DNA from: DAOUJI01 sp965197415
Lineage (GTDB): Bacteria > Chloroflexota > Dehalococcoidia > Lucifugimonadales > JAGWBF01
DNA length: 64,000 bases
Assembly: GCA_965197415.1 (NCBI GenBank)
Contig: OZ240207.1
Location: forward strand, 310,001-374,000
Direction: 5' to 3'
Positions within the stretch are counted from its first letter, which is position 1. The number at the start of each line of letters is the position of its first letter. Shown here one piece after another: positions 15,935 to 25,331 of the stretch. The translations under genes and the position numbers were made by a program. The notes beneath the pieces were generated by a model. That model made no database searches, was not told the origin of the DNA, and saw nothing but the letters and a program-made list of their open reading frames with translations.

Positions 15935-16483
15935 CTACTGCTTTGTTTCCATGCGGGCGAGGATGTCCCGTATCTCGGTCAGGAGGCTGGAGGCTCCACC
16001 TGGAGCGGCGGCGGGGGACTCCTCGGTGGTTTCCGCCGCGACTACCTTCTGCCTCTGGAGCAGGACTGCGTTGCGGAACTCCACTGCATCGATTACGCCG
16101 ACTAGGTCACCTTCACTTCCGGTGGTCCTTCCTTGGCCCGCGGTTTCCACTTTCAAGCTTCGTATCCCGTAGTGGCGCATCAAGGGATCGTCGTGCAGGC
16201 GCAGGTCGGTGATCCGGTTGAGTGGGATGGTGGACTCGGAGCGGAAGAATACGCCCTTGCGTATTTCCAGAGCCTGGGCGGTCAACCGTCCGGACATGCG
16301 CCGGTGGAATTCGTAGCCATACCACCCGCTCATCAAAAGCCAGAAGGGGATTAGCAGTATGCCCGCAACCGATATAACGAGCCAAAAGACTCCGACCCAA
16401 CGAAAGTAAGGGGAGACTTTGGTGTCGAACTGGGCCTCAAGCAATGTCTCGCCGGTCACGGCGTGCCCCGGGTCTTGGCTCAT
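15935..16483 (-). CDS. membrane PH-domain protein (YdbS/DUF304-like)
   Basis: About 182 residues from MSQDPGHAV. Two adjacent hydrophobic segments (about residues 33-55) are followed by a bacterial PH domain with TAQALEIRKGVFFRSESTIP and IPLNRITDLRLHDDPLMRHYGI, the pattern of the YdbS/YdbT group. A flexible Ala/Pro/Thr-rich stretch and a C-terminal amphipathic helix (LLTEIRDILARME) end it. A longer in-frame ATG at 16603 would overlap the next gene's end and is not preferred. The role is unknown. Confidence 0.75.
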   Translation of the reverse strand: MSQDPGHAVTGETLLEAQFDTKVSPYFRWVGVFWLVISVAGILLIPFWLLMSGWYGYEFHRRMSGRLTAQALEIRKGVFFRSESTIPLNRITDLRLHDDPLMRHYGIRSLKVETAGQGRTTGSEGDLVGVIDAVEFRNAVLLQRQKVVAAETTEESPAAAPGGASSLLTEIRDILARMETKQ

Positions 16484-16550
16484 GTCGCTGCCTCCAGGTT
16501 TAGTCCGGCCAGTGCGGCTGGCGGCTCGGCAGTCATTATATCGGTAAGAC

Positions 16551-17857
16551 CTAGGGCTGTCCTTGGTAGATGAGGGTTTGGGGTTTGAAGGCCGCCCAGG
16601 CAAACCAGAAGTGGTTGGCGTGGACTATCGGGGCCAGGCTCGTGCCGGCCAGTGGGCCCTTGATCGCTTCCCCTACAATGTTCCAGACGCTGCCTGTCCC
16701 TTCATCCACGATGTCGTCGCCCATCGCCTTGAAAGTGAGGACCTCTCCGTCGACGCTGGGGTCGAACACCCCGGTTGCTCCCACGTCTTTTGAGAAGGCT
16801 ATAACCTCGCTGTCAACGGCGGACTTGGTCCCAGGCTGGAAGAGGACGACCAAAGCGCCGTCAGCTTGGGAGTAGTTGACTGCGCGTTCCTGTTCTAAGA
16901 GGGAGAATGGAAAGGCTACGTCGACGCCGTTCAGGGTTACGGCAACCACCCTCTCCTTGGGCTGGAGCCTCCCGTCAAGCTCACCGTCGTACAAGAAAGG
17001 CGGGCGGTCAATCTTGTCATAACCGCCGTAGGGATTGGAGCCGTAGTCCCTGGTGTGACCGGTGTTTCTGGACAGCACATCGCCGTCAGGATAGGCCGAT
17101 TTGAAGCTATCGTAGGAGATGATGGAAGCTGGAAGCATGGCCAAGGTTTCACCCGTGAGTTCCCCCACGATGGCTTCGCCGGTGAACTGCTGCCACCACG
17201 ACTCCGTCTGCCTGTCCCACATTATCAAGTCGCTGTTGCGGAGGTTCCCCGACGTTCCGAAGTCGTACACCACGCCGTCCAGTCGCCGGTCGAACGCCAC
17301 GGCGGAGTTGCACAGTGGGCAGAAGGTCACGGACACCGGTGTTCCACCGAGAGAGTCGTTGACTATCTCGTGCCATATCAGCACCTGAAGGGGATACGCC
17401 CTGGCAGCTCCGCCGATTTCCAGGGCAATGACCGGCTCTTGAGGGTCGATCCACGTGTCGGCGTTCAGAAAGTGGGTGAAGACCGGACTGTCGATGGGAG
17501 GGATGCGGTCCCTGCCTTGGATGCCACGATGATTTCATCGTAGGGAACGCTGTGCCTGCTGAAGTCTGTGGCCCACCCCGTCGTAGAGAAACTGGCCGAA
17601 TCCAGTTCCTCCAGAAAATCCGGGTCCTGGGCTATAAGGTCCCGAGTGGGCGTCGAGTCCGTCGTTGGCTCAGGCGATGGAGTGTCGGTGGCGGTGCCGC
17701 AAGCCGCAGCGAGAAGGGCCAACGCAAACAGAACGCTCGCAGTGATCAAGGCCTTCCACGACGCCGGGGGGCGTTTCCAGCAAGACGGCTCCGGCGCCGG
17801 GCATGCGGCCTGGGAGCGCCGAGTGCGGTGCTTAGACTCCCAGAAGTGAGCGGCCAA
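16551..17857 (-). pseudogene. DUF3179 lipoprotein, split by a frameshift
   Basis: Two overlapping frames together make one DUF3179 protein. The 5' part (17857 down to about 17530) has a lipoprotein signal (ASVLFALALLAAAC) and RHSVPYDEII. The 3' part, from about 17525 down to 16551, runs RDRIPPIDSPVF through EPVIALEIGGAARAYP, LIWHEIVND and FCPLCNSAVAFDRR. The family reads straight across this junction, so one base appears to be missing near 17527-17532, just after YDEII. It could be a real inactivation or an assembly indel. The start overlaps the ccdA end by 26 bases. The function of DUF3179 is not established; the conserved CPLC motif suggests metal or redox chemistry. Confidence 0.75.
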
Positions 17858-18752
17858 GTGTCAGCCAATAGAATACGATGTACATGCCCGCCACGACCAT
17901 CAACACCGCGCTTATGGGCTGCACCCAGGGGAGGACTTTTCTGAGAGCGCCCACCATCGCGCCTTTGAATATGGCAATGCCGATGGTGCACACGATGATG
18001 ACCACTCCCATGCCTACTCCATACAAGGCCATCTGGCCCAGCGCTGAGGGCACGTCCGATACAGTTAGGCTCGTGCCCACCACCGCCAGGAATATGGGCA
18101 GCGTGCAGCTTAGGGATGCGATGCCGTAGCTGAGGCCGAAGAGGAAGTAGCCCTTTATGCTGACCTGGTTCGGGTTGCCTATCTTGGACGCCGCCTGGGT
18201 GGCGAAATTGGAGTAGAACTTGCCTCCCGACAACATCCAGGCCCCGAGACACACCAGCAGGCCTCCAACAATGAGTCCTATCCACGGCAGAGCGTCCCTG
18301 ACGAGTTCACCCCCGCCGCCTATTATGAGCCCGATCGCTCCGAACAACAGCAGGAATCCCGCGGAGACTGTCAACCCCACCAGCAGCGCTTTCGCGATCT
18401 GCAACGCAAAGTGCTGGGTCCGGCCGGCCTCGTTAGCGCCGAGGTAAAGACTCAAGTACGCAGGAAGCATTGCGAAACCGCACGGGTTCACCGCCGCCAC
18501 CATTCCGGCCGCAAAAGCGAATCCGAATCTCGCTGGGGCGATATCTCCCAGCTTGGTGGTAGAGTTTCCGGATAGCTTTTCGACGAACCCGTTGATGCCG
18601 CCGACACCGCTCTCCCCACCCACTATCATTCCTCCCACGACGGCTACGGCAAGGGCGGTCCCTCCGATCAGGAGCGGGACTGCGTAGCTTTTGAACGGCT
18701 TGTCTTTGAACAAGCCCTGCGGCAAGCGGGCGTTTCCTAGCATCGACAGCAC
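17832..18752 (-). CDS. ccdA: CcdA/DsbD-type transmembrane thiol-disulfide reductase
   Basis: 306 residues. One N-terminal hydrophobic segment is followed by the six-helix CcdA core. The reactive Cys pair is seen in NPCGFAMLPAYLS (about residue 91) and LSCTLPIFLAVVG (about 210). CcdA carries electrons from cytoplasmic thioredoxin to extracytoplasmic TlpA/ResA-type thioredoxins. It is therefore a plausible electron donor for the selenocysteine lipoprotein at 11255, though the two are about 5 kb apart and not in one operon. No cytochrome-c biogenesis genes are adjacent. Confidence 0.9.
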   Translation of the reverse strand: MLSMLGNARLPQGLFKDKPFKSYAVPLLIGGTALAVAVVGGMIVGGESGVGGINGFVEKLSGNSTTKLGDIAPARFGFAFAAGMVAAVNPCGFAMLPAYLSLYLGANEAGRTQHFALQIAKALLVGLTVSAGFLLLFGAIGLIIGGGGELVRDALPWIGLIVGGLLVCLGAWMLSGGKFYSNFATQAASKIGNPNQVSIKGYFLFGLSYGIASLSCTLPIFLAVVGTSLTVSDVPSALGQMALYGVGMGVVIIVCTIGIAIFKGAMVGALRKVLPWVQPISAVLMVVAGMYIVFYWLTLGRSLLGV

Positions 18753-19032
18753 CTCACACTTGTCCTTTGCCCCATGGAATAAGCTGATCTATTGTATTCC
18801 CACCCGTCCCCAGCGCCAACCGATATGGACGAGTCCCTTGCCCAACATCTTCGGCGCTGTCACTAATTAATACGACTTATTGCGATGCTCGGCTTTATGG
18901 ACGCCCGGCTGATTCAGGCTCGGTTGAAGTTGACATAAATGGGCCGCAGGCTGGTGGACACGTTAAACTACGGGTTGTAGTATCAAAACAGCCACGGACT
19001 CCGCTCCCTTTTGAACGGGTCACCGGCGAGAT
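18753..19032. other. divergent intergenic region
   Basis: 280 bases between ccdA (minus) and the transhydrogenase gene (plus). TTGACA occurs at about 18931, but I find no good -10 at the right distance. Otherwise nothing is recognised. Confidence 0.4.
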
Positions 19033-20430
19033 ATGGAACACTACGACGTACTGGTCATAGGTTCAGGACCGGCCGGTCACGGCGCGGCGATTCAGGCTGC
19101 AAAACTTAACATGCGGGTCGCCGTAGTGGAGAAGACCCAGGAGTTGGGAGGCGCGTCGGTAAACACGGGAGCCATTCCCAGCAAGGCCTTGAGAGAGGCG
19201 GTGCTGCACCTGACCGGATTCAGGCAGCGGGGAGTCTACGGAGTAAGCTACAAAGTCAAGGAAGACATATCCATCAAGGACCTGACCTTCCGTTGCGACC
19301 ACGTCGTCGAGAACGAGATACAGGTGCTGCGGAGCCAGTTCAATCGCAACCGGGTCGTCATGTATGAGGGAGCGGCCAGGCTCACTTCGCCCAATGAAGT
19401 GGAGATTGACGGTCCGGTAGAAGGCCAGATAGACCGCACGACGGTCTCCGCTGACAAGATAATCATCGCGGTAGGGAGCGCTCCTGCCAGGTCGGCGAGG
19501 ATTCCTGTGGATGGGCGTTCAGTAATAGATTCCGACCAGGTGTACAACCTAGAGTCTATCCCACGGACAGTCACCATAGTTGGCGCTGGCGCCATAGGAA
19601 TGGAATACGCGGCCATTTTCTCCACCCTGGGAGTCGAGGCTACCGTCGTAGACAAGAGACGAGACATTCTTGAATTCCTTGACCGGGAAATACTTGAAGC
19701 TCTTCTGTACCACCTGCGCCAGCGCGGTGTAATGTTCCGGCTTGGGGAAGAGGTCACCCATGTTGAGACAGATTCCTCGGTGGTGACTGCTTACACTGAG
19801 AGCAACAAGCGCATCACTTCGGAGGTCCTTCTTTACACTGTGGGGCGGAACGGCGCCACCGGAGGGTTGGGACTGGAGGCTGTGGGCCTCGAGGCTGACG
19901 CCAGGGGACGCATCCCTGTGAACGACTTCTACCAGACGGGCGTGCCCCACATCTACGCCGTTGGAGACGTGGTGGGATTTCCGGCCCTTTCGTCCACGTC
20001 GATGGAACAGGGCCGCATCGCTGCGTGCCACGCTTTGGGGATTGAGCTTTGCCAGATGGCTGACACCATCCCCTACGCTCTTTTCACCATTCCTGAGATA
20101 TCTATGGTTGGAGGGACTGAGGAGCAGTTGACCCGTCAGAACGTGCCCTACGAGGTTGGTCTGGCCCGCTATCGGGAGACGGCCAGGGGCCAAATCATCA
20201 ACGACCCGGTGGGAACGTTGAAGCTCCTGGTCCACAGTGATACTCGCAAGATACTGGGAGTCCACATCATAGGAGATAGCGCGTCCGAGCTGGTGCATAT
20301 AGGTCAGTCGATAGTGGGTCTCGGCGGCACCCTGGACTTTCTCATCAACAACACGTTCAACTACCCGACCTTGGCCGAGTGCTATCGGATAGCGGCTCTG
20401 GACGTCTTCAACAAGCTGGAGTCCCGTTGA
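19033..20430 (+). CDS. sthA: Si-specific NAD(P)(+) transhydrogenase (soluble)
   Basis: A 465-residue flavoprotein of the pyridine-nucleotide disulfide oxidoreductase family. It has FAD motif VIGSGPAGHGAA (about 8), NAD(P) motif VGAGAIGMEYAA (about 180) and YAVGDV (about 310). Where disulfide reductases have a redox Cys pair, it reads GGASVNTGAIPSKAL, which is the hallmark of soluble transhydrogenase. It moves hydride between NADPH and NAD+. The gene opens an operon with pgi, a HAD phosphatase and 6-phosphogluconate dehydrogenase, which fits a role in balancing NADPH from the pentose phosphate route. Its TGA overlaps the next start. Confidence 0.9.
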   Translation: MEHYDVLVIGSGPAGHGAAIQAAKLNMRVAVVEKTQELGGASVNTGAIPSKALREAVLHLTGFRQRGVYGVSYKVKEDISIKDLTFRCDHVVENEIQVLRSQFNRNRVVMYEGAARLTSPNEVEIDGPVEGQIDRTTVSADKIIIAVGSAPARSARIPVDGRSVIDSDQVYNLESIPRTVTIVGAGAIGMEYAAIFSTLGVEATVVDKRRDILEFLDREILEALLYHLRQRGVMFRLGEEVTHVETDSSVVTAYTESNKRITSEVLLYTVGRNGATGGLGLEAVGLEADARGRIPVNDFYQTGVPHIYAVGDVVGFPALSSTSMEQGRIAACHALGIELCQMADTIPYALFTIPEISMVGGTEEQLTRQNVPYEVGLARYRETARGQIINDPVGTLKLLVHSDTRKILGVHIIGDSASELVHIGQSIVGLGGTLDFLINNTFNYPTLAECYRIAALDVFNKLESR

Positions 20431-22100
20431 TGACTCACTCCGGCCGCGGAACAACTCAGAGATTCCTGTCCATCGAGACCCTCACGAGCGGGCTTGGCAG
20501 CTATATGGAGCAGGTGCGTCAAGGCCTCACTACGCTGGAGCAGGCCCGCACGGTTCGTCGGATGTGGGACGGCGACCATACAGTCTGGAAACCCGACCCT
20601 ACGGAGATTTCCAACCGTCTCGGGTGGCTCACAGTTCCCAAGGAGATGACCCATAAGCTGACCGATCTGAAGGCCTTCGCCGAAGACGCCGCAGGCTCAT
20701 TCGACCACGTCGTCTTGTTGGGCATGGGGGGCAGCAGCCTCGGGCCTGAGGCTCTGAGCCGGTCACTGGGCCACGCCGCAGGTTATCCCAAGCTCATCGT
20801 CCTTGACTCGACCGTGCCCTCTTCCATTCGGCGGACAGAGGAGTCGATAGACCCGGCGCGGACCTTATTTGTAGTGTCATCAAAGTCCGGCGGCACCATA
20901 GAGACCCTGTCCCTCTACGCATACTTCAGGGAACTTGTGGCAAAGCGCTTGGGGGACGCCAAGGCGGGAGCCTCTTTTGTGGCCATCACAGACCCAGGGA
21001 CTTCTCTGGAACGGCTTGCCAATGAACGGGGATTCCGGAAGGGGTTTTTGAACCCTCCGGACATCGGAGGTCGCTATTCCGTGTTGTCCAACTTCGGCAT
21101 GGTCCCGGCGGCCCTGGCGGGCATGAATGTTGAGGAACTGTTGAAGTCCGCTGTCACCACGGTGGAGACGTGCGGCCCCGACATCCCGTTGGAGGACAAT
21201 CCCGCCGCATGGCTGGGAGCGGCAATGGGAGCGTTGGTCCTCGGCGGAAGGGACAAGCTCACCCTGGTTTCGTCCGACGGTATAGAGAGCGTGGGACTGT
21301 GGATAGATCAGCTGGTAGCTGAAAGCACAGGCAAAGAGGGGAAGGGAATCATACCCGTGGCGGGAGAGCCCCTGCTGGGGCCGGAAGCCTATAGCGGCGA
21401 CAGGTTGTTCGTCCACCTGCGCCTGGTAGGCGACGACAACCATGATACGGACATGGCGCTGAAGGCCCTTGAATCCGCCGGACATCCGGTTCTCAGGCTG
21501 GAGATAGACAACGTCCACGATCTGGGCGGCCTGTTCTATCTATGGGAGATGGCCGTAGCCATCGCCAGTTCCATCCTGAACGTAAACCCGTTTGAGCAAT
21601 CCGACGTTCAGTCGGCAAAGGACATGACCGATCGCATAATCGAGCTATGGCAGTCCACCGGGAGCCTTCCTGACACGGACTCAGAATTCTGCTGGGAAAC
21701 GTTGGAGAGCCTGGGTAACGGGGATTACCTCGCTCTTCTTGCCTATGCGGATCAAACACCTGAGATCGACCGGGCCGTTGCGGAACTGAGAAAAGCTGTG
21801 ATGAAGAGATTCAAGGCCGCAACAACCTTCGGATACGGGCCGCGATACCTTCACTCAACGGGCCAGTTGCACAAGGGAGGCCCGAATTCAGGAGTCTTCG
21901 TTGTTACGCCTCCTGAGACGACTCCAGACCTGCCCATCCCAGGCTCCCCATACACCTTCGGAACGCTGGCGTCGGCCCAGGCGCTGGGAGACATGGAGGC
22001 GCTCGAAGGAGCCAACCGTAGAATGAGCCGCACCGCTCCCGGAGGCGCCGGAGTCGACGCTCTGTTGGAGACCGCTCGGCGGCTGGAAGAGGCGGTGTGA
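20430..22100 (+). CDS. pgi: glucose-6-phosphate isomerase
   Basis: About 556 residues from the ATG that overlaps the sthA stop (TGATG). SIS-type motifs include LGMGGSSLGPEA (about 92), VSSKSGGTIETLS (about 149) and ITDPGTSLERLANERG (about 186). The layout resembles the PGI half of bifunctional transaldolase/PGI proteins, but no transaldolase domain is attached. It interconverts glucose-6-phosphate and fructose-6-phosphate, feeding the oxidative pentose route completed by gnd at 22972. Confidence 0.9.
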   Translation: MTHSGRGTTQRFLSIETLTSGLGSYMEQVRQGLTTLEQARTVRRMWDGDHTVWKPDPTEISNRLGWLTVPKEMTHKLTDLKAFAEDAAGSFDHVVLLGMGGSSLGPEALSRSLGHAAGYPKLIVLDSTVPSSIRRTEESIDPARTLFVVSSKSGGTIETLSLYAYFRELVAKRLGDAKAGASFVAITDPGTSLERLANERGFRKGFLNPPDIGGRYSVLSNFGMVPAALAGMNVEELLKSAVTTVETCGPDIPLEDNPAAWLGAAMGALVLGGRDKLTLVSSDGIESVGLWIDQLVAESTGKEGKGIIPVAGEPLLGPEAYSGDRLFVHLRLVGDDNHDTDMALKALESAGHPVLRLEIDNVHDLGGLFYLWEMAVAIASSILNVNPFEQSDVQSAKDMTDRIIELWQSTGSLPDTDSEFCWETLESLGNGDYLALLAYADQTPEIDRAVAELRKAVMKRFKAATTFGYGPRYLHSTGQLHKGGPNSGVFVVTPPETTPDLPIPGSPYTFGTLASAQALGDMEALEGANRRMSRTAPGGAGVDALLETARRLEEAV

Positions 22101-22170
22101 AGCCACGGCCCTTGACTTGGCAGATGCCGGTTCGGGGCATAGCCGGATTTTTCTTAATCTCCAGTGAGGC

Positions 22171-22926
22171 GTGTGCTCGTTGATTAAAGCCTTCATATTC
22201 GACATGGACGGCACCCTCATCGACTCCGAGAGGCTCTACGAGGGGGTCTATGCTGACGTGATAGCCCAGCTAAGCTCGGCGCCTGTGGACCGGAGGCGAA
22301 TCACGAACGAGTACGTCAAGTACATCGGCAAGCCCAGGGAAGCCATCTGCAGGGGTTTCGTGGAGCGTTTCGGCCTCGAAGAATCATGTGAGAGGCTTAT
22401 GCCGAGTTTCAGCGTGGACGAGCCTTGGCAGGCGTTGGAAGCAATGCGGGTCAACATGTACCAGGATATGATTTCGGACCCACAGTTCGTTGTGGACAAC
22501 AGCATAGACCACAACGTGGACCTGGCCAGGTGGGCTTCTGCACAGGGACAGAGGCTTGCGCTGGCCACATCCTCTTTTTCCTATGAGGCGGCGCAGATAT
22601 TAGAGGCTCTAGACCTCTATGGGAGGATGGATATAGTCCTGGGTGTGGAGAACGTCACACGGCCCAAACCCGACCCGGAGATATATTTGAAGGCTGCTAA
22701 AGGATTGGGACTGGCGCCTCGTGAGTGCATGGCAATAGAAGACTCAGCCGTCGGCTCAACCTCGGCCCTTGCCGCCGGAATGTGGGTATTGGTGACTCCG
22801 ACGGAGTGGACTCGTCCGGGTCTGAGCGACGTTGCCGGTCTACGCACCGACTGGGTGGCGCTGGAGCCGTCTCAAGTAAGAATCACGGCCCAGAAAATCA
22901 TGGAACGAGCCGCTAGCGGCGGGTAG
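22171..22926 (+). CDS. HAD-superfamily phosphatase (beta-phosphoglucomutase-like)
   Basis: A 251-residue HAD subfamily IA protein. Motif I is FDMDGTLIDSE (about residues 8-18), motif II ALATSS (about 131), motif III K in RPKPDPEIYLKA (about 171) and motif IV EDSAVGSTSA (about 190). The start is GTG at 22171, or a TTG nine bases later, with a weak Shine-Dalgarno GTGAGG. It probably dephosphorylates or isomerises a sugar phosphate, given neighbours pgi and gnd. The exact substrate is not deducible. Confidence 0.88.
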   Translation: MCSLIKAFIFDMDGTLIDSERLYEGVYADVIAQLSSAPVDRRRITNEYVKYIGKPREAICRGFVERFGLEESCERLMPSFSVDEPWQALEAMRVNMYQDMISDPQFVVDNSIDHNVDLARWASAQGQRLALATSSFSYEAAQILEALDLYGRMDIVLGVENVTRPKPDPEIYLKAAKGLGLAPRECMAIEDSAVGSTSALAAGMWVLVTPTEWTRPGLSDVAGLRTDWVALEPSQVRITAQKIMERAASGG

Positions 22927-22971
22927 TTACATGCCTTCCCGGGGATTCGTTGAGCGTTTTACGGAGGAGCA

Positions 22972-23880
22972 ATGGAGCTTGGCATGATTGGGCTGGGGCG
23001 AATGGGGGCGAATATGGCCCAGCGTCTCCTTGCCGGAGGTCACAGGGTGGCGGTATACGACATAAGCGCTGACGCGGTGGAAGCCAGCCGAGGGCATGGG
23101 GCGGTCGCAACCTCGTCCCTGTCGGGGCTGTTGGGAGAACTCACCGCTCCGCGGGCCGTATGGATAATGGCTCCGGCGGGGGACGCGACCGAGTCCACCA
23201 TCAACCAGTTGTCGGAGCTGATGTCTCCCGGCGACATCATCATCGACGGAGGCAACGCCAACTACAAGGACACCCTTCGCAGGGCTGAAAAGCTGGCGGA
23301 GAAGTCAATACGTTTCGTGGATGTGGGCACAAGCGGGGGCATATGGGGCCTCACGGAAGGCTACAGCCTCATGGTCGGCTGCGATGAAGAGACTTTCAGG
23401 ACGCTTGAACCCATCTTCCAGACATTGGCTCCCGGACCCGACAGGGGCTACGGCCGTGTAGGACCCAGCGGGGCGGGGCATTTCGTCAAAATGGTGCACA
23501 ACGGCGTTGAGTATGGTTTGATGCAGGCCTACGCGGAAGGGTTCGAACTTCTTGAGGCCAAGGGCAGCTTCGGGTTGGACATCGCCCAGATATCCCGCAT
23601 ATGGAGCCACGGAAGCGTGGTGCGCTCCTGGCTGTTGGAGCTGACGTCCCGTGCCTTGCGAGAGAACCCTGGGATGGAGGGAATCCAGTCCTACGTAGAG
23701 GACTCGGGAGAAGGGCGCTGGACAGTGCAGGAATCGGTGGACTTGGGCGTCCCCTTGCCCGTCATCACCGCTTCTTTGCAGGCCAGGTTCCGGTCCCGTC
23801 AGGACCAACCCTTTGCAGGCAAGCTGCTGGCGGCCATGCGCCGACAGTTTGGAGGGCACGCGGTGAAGAGTTCCGATTAG
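22972..23880 (+). CDS. gnd: 6-phosphogluconate dehydrogenase, decarboxylating (short form)
   Basis: 302 residues, the short NAD-preferring GntZ/YqeC-like form. The Rossmann motif is GLGRMGANMA (about 6-15). The substrate-binding DGGNANYKDT is near 91, DVGTSGGIWG near 117 and the catalytic Lys in GHFVKMVHNGVEYG near 168. It converts 6-phosphogluconate to ribulose-5-phosphate with CO2 release. CGGAGG lies just upstream of the ATG. It ends the transhydrogenase/pgi operon. Confidence 0.93.
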   Translation: MELGMIGLGRMGANMAQRLLAGGHRVAVYDISADAVEASRGHGAVATSSLSGLLGELTAPRAVWIMAPAGDATESTINQLSELMSPGDIIIDGGNANYKDTLRRAEKLAEKSIRFVDVGTSGGIWGLTEGYSLMVGCDEETFRTLEPIFQTLAPGPDRGYGRVGPSGAGHFVKMVHNGVEYGLMQAYAEGFELLEAKGSFGLDIAQISRIWSHGSVVRSWLLELTSRALRENPGMEGIQSYVEDSGEGRWTVQESVDLGVPLPVITASLQARFRSRQDQPFAGKLLAAMRRQFGGHAVKSSD

Positions 23881-24030
23881 CCGGGTGTCCCATACGTGCA
23901 ACGGTTGCCTTAATCGCCCCGACGCCTTGACCATACAGGTATAATAATTTCACTCCCTGAACCTGTCGGGCGCTTCAAAGCGGGCAACGCTGCCGCTTGG
24001 AAGTCTTAATGTTGATTTGAAGGAGCGGAG

Positions 24031-25209
24031 ATGATAACCAGGTTCGGCAGTCTTTATGCCGGCAACATAGACATGGAGGACATAGGCCTCGACGGCACGC
24101 CGGCGAATGACCGGTGGTATTCCGATTCGAGGTTGGCTGGAGTCTTCGAAAAGTCTGAAAAGATGATCAGACTCATGGACGACTTGGGGTACGACACCTT
24201 TTGGGCCGCCGAGCACCATTTTCAGAGGGAAGGCTATGAGTGCATCCCCAACCTGCTGATGCTCTACGTCCACATGGCCCAGGTCACCAAGCAAATCAAG
24301 TTCGGGTGTGGATTCAACATAAACCCGATGTGGCACCCGTTGAGGCTGGCCGAGGACTACGCCACCGCAGACCACCTGACCGACGGTCGGATCATCTTTG
24401 GCGTGGGCCGCGGATATCACAGCCGCGAGGTTGAGACATTCGGTTCGCCCATACTGGACCAGCAGGCCAACCGTGAGCTTTTCGAGGAGCAGGTCGAGGT
24501 GCTTTTCAAGGCCTTCAACGAGAAGTCCTTTTCCCACCACGGGAAGCACTACGACCTTCCGCCCGAGGTGCCCTACAGGGGCTACGACCTCAAGGAGATT
24601 ACCCTGGTGCCCAGGCCAAAACACCTGCCTGTGGAGTGCTACCAGCCCGTAGTAAGCGCCAGCCAAAGGGCCATGGACTTCATGGTGAAACACGGCATCA
24701 AAGGGATTGTCGGTGGCGGGGCCGCTATCGGAGGAGCGTCGGATGACGTGGTCGACCGGTGGCGGACCACTCTGGCGAATGCCGGTGTGGAGACCGAGCG
24801 GGGAGGCCGCCTGATCATCAGCTTCTCCATCTTCATGGCCAACTCCAGAGAGCAAGCCATGGACCAGGGACGGAAGATATTCCAGGAAAACATGAAGATG
24901 TTCGGGCCCTTGGGATTCGTGGCGGGGTTGACCCCGGAGCAGATAGCCGCCATGGGAGACCGGCGCAGGGCGCCGACGGCGGGACTGCCCACCATAGAGG
25001 ATGCCGTGGAACAGGGGCAGTGGATTATCGGCCCGCCGGACCAGATCATTGAAGAGATAGAGAATATACAGAAGAGGTTCCCGGGGCTGGAGGAGCTGAA
25101 CATAGGCGTGACCAGCATGGGATCGCCCCTGTCCCTGTCCCTCGAGCAACTGGAATGGTTCGGAAAAGACGTCATGCCCCACTTCAAGAACCAGGCAAAG
25201 GCCAGCTAA
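24031..25209 (+). CDS. LLM-class flavin-dependent oxidoreductase
   Basis: A 392-residue bacterial-luciferase-like TIM barrel that uses reduced flavin and oxygen. It has EHHFQREG (about 61), an EHH motif common to the family, then LTDGRIIFGVGRGY (about 117). A Shine-Dalgarno AAGGAG precedes the ATG. It is followed by a second, distantly related LLM gene at 25332, so the two may act on the same organic substrate, for example as C-C or C-S bond cleaving monooxygenases. No flavin reductase is adjacent. Confidence 0.9.
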   Translation: MITRFGSLYAGNIDMEDIGLDGTPANDRWYSDSRLAGVFEKSEKMIRLMDDLGYDTFWAAEHHFQREGYECIPNLLMLYVHMAQVTKQIKFGCGFNINPMWHPLRLAEDYATADHLTDGRIIFGVGRGYHSREVETFGSPILDQQANRELFEEQVEVLFKAFNEKSFSHHGKHYDLPPEVPYRGYDLKEITLVPRPKHLPVECYQPVVSASQRAMDFMVKHGIKGIVGGGAAIGGASDDVVDRWRTTLANAGVETERGGRLIISFSIFMANSREQAMDQGRKIFQENMKMFGPLGFVAGLTPEQIAAMGDRRRAPTAGLPTIEDAVEQGQWIIGPPDQIIEEIENIQKRFPGLEELNIGVTSMGSPLSLSLEQLEWFGKDVMPHFKNQAKAS

Positions 25210-25331
25210 AGGGCGGTCGAGGACGTTCCTTGACCTGATTTTCGGGATGGAAATGCAATGGCGCCCGCCCGCCAAGACGGTGAGGGCCTGTTGCTGGAAT
25301 TGTTAGAAAGGTAGTCTGGAGGTATACCAAA

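Noticed and set aside
23927..23945. TTGACC plus TATAAT as a promoter of the 24031 LLM gene
   Set aside because: The two boxes are separated by only seven bases, too close for one sigma-70 promoter. The TATAAT may still be an extended -10.
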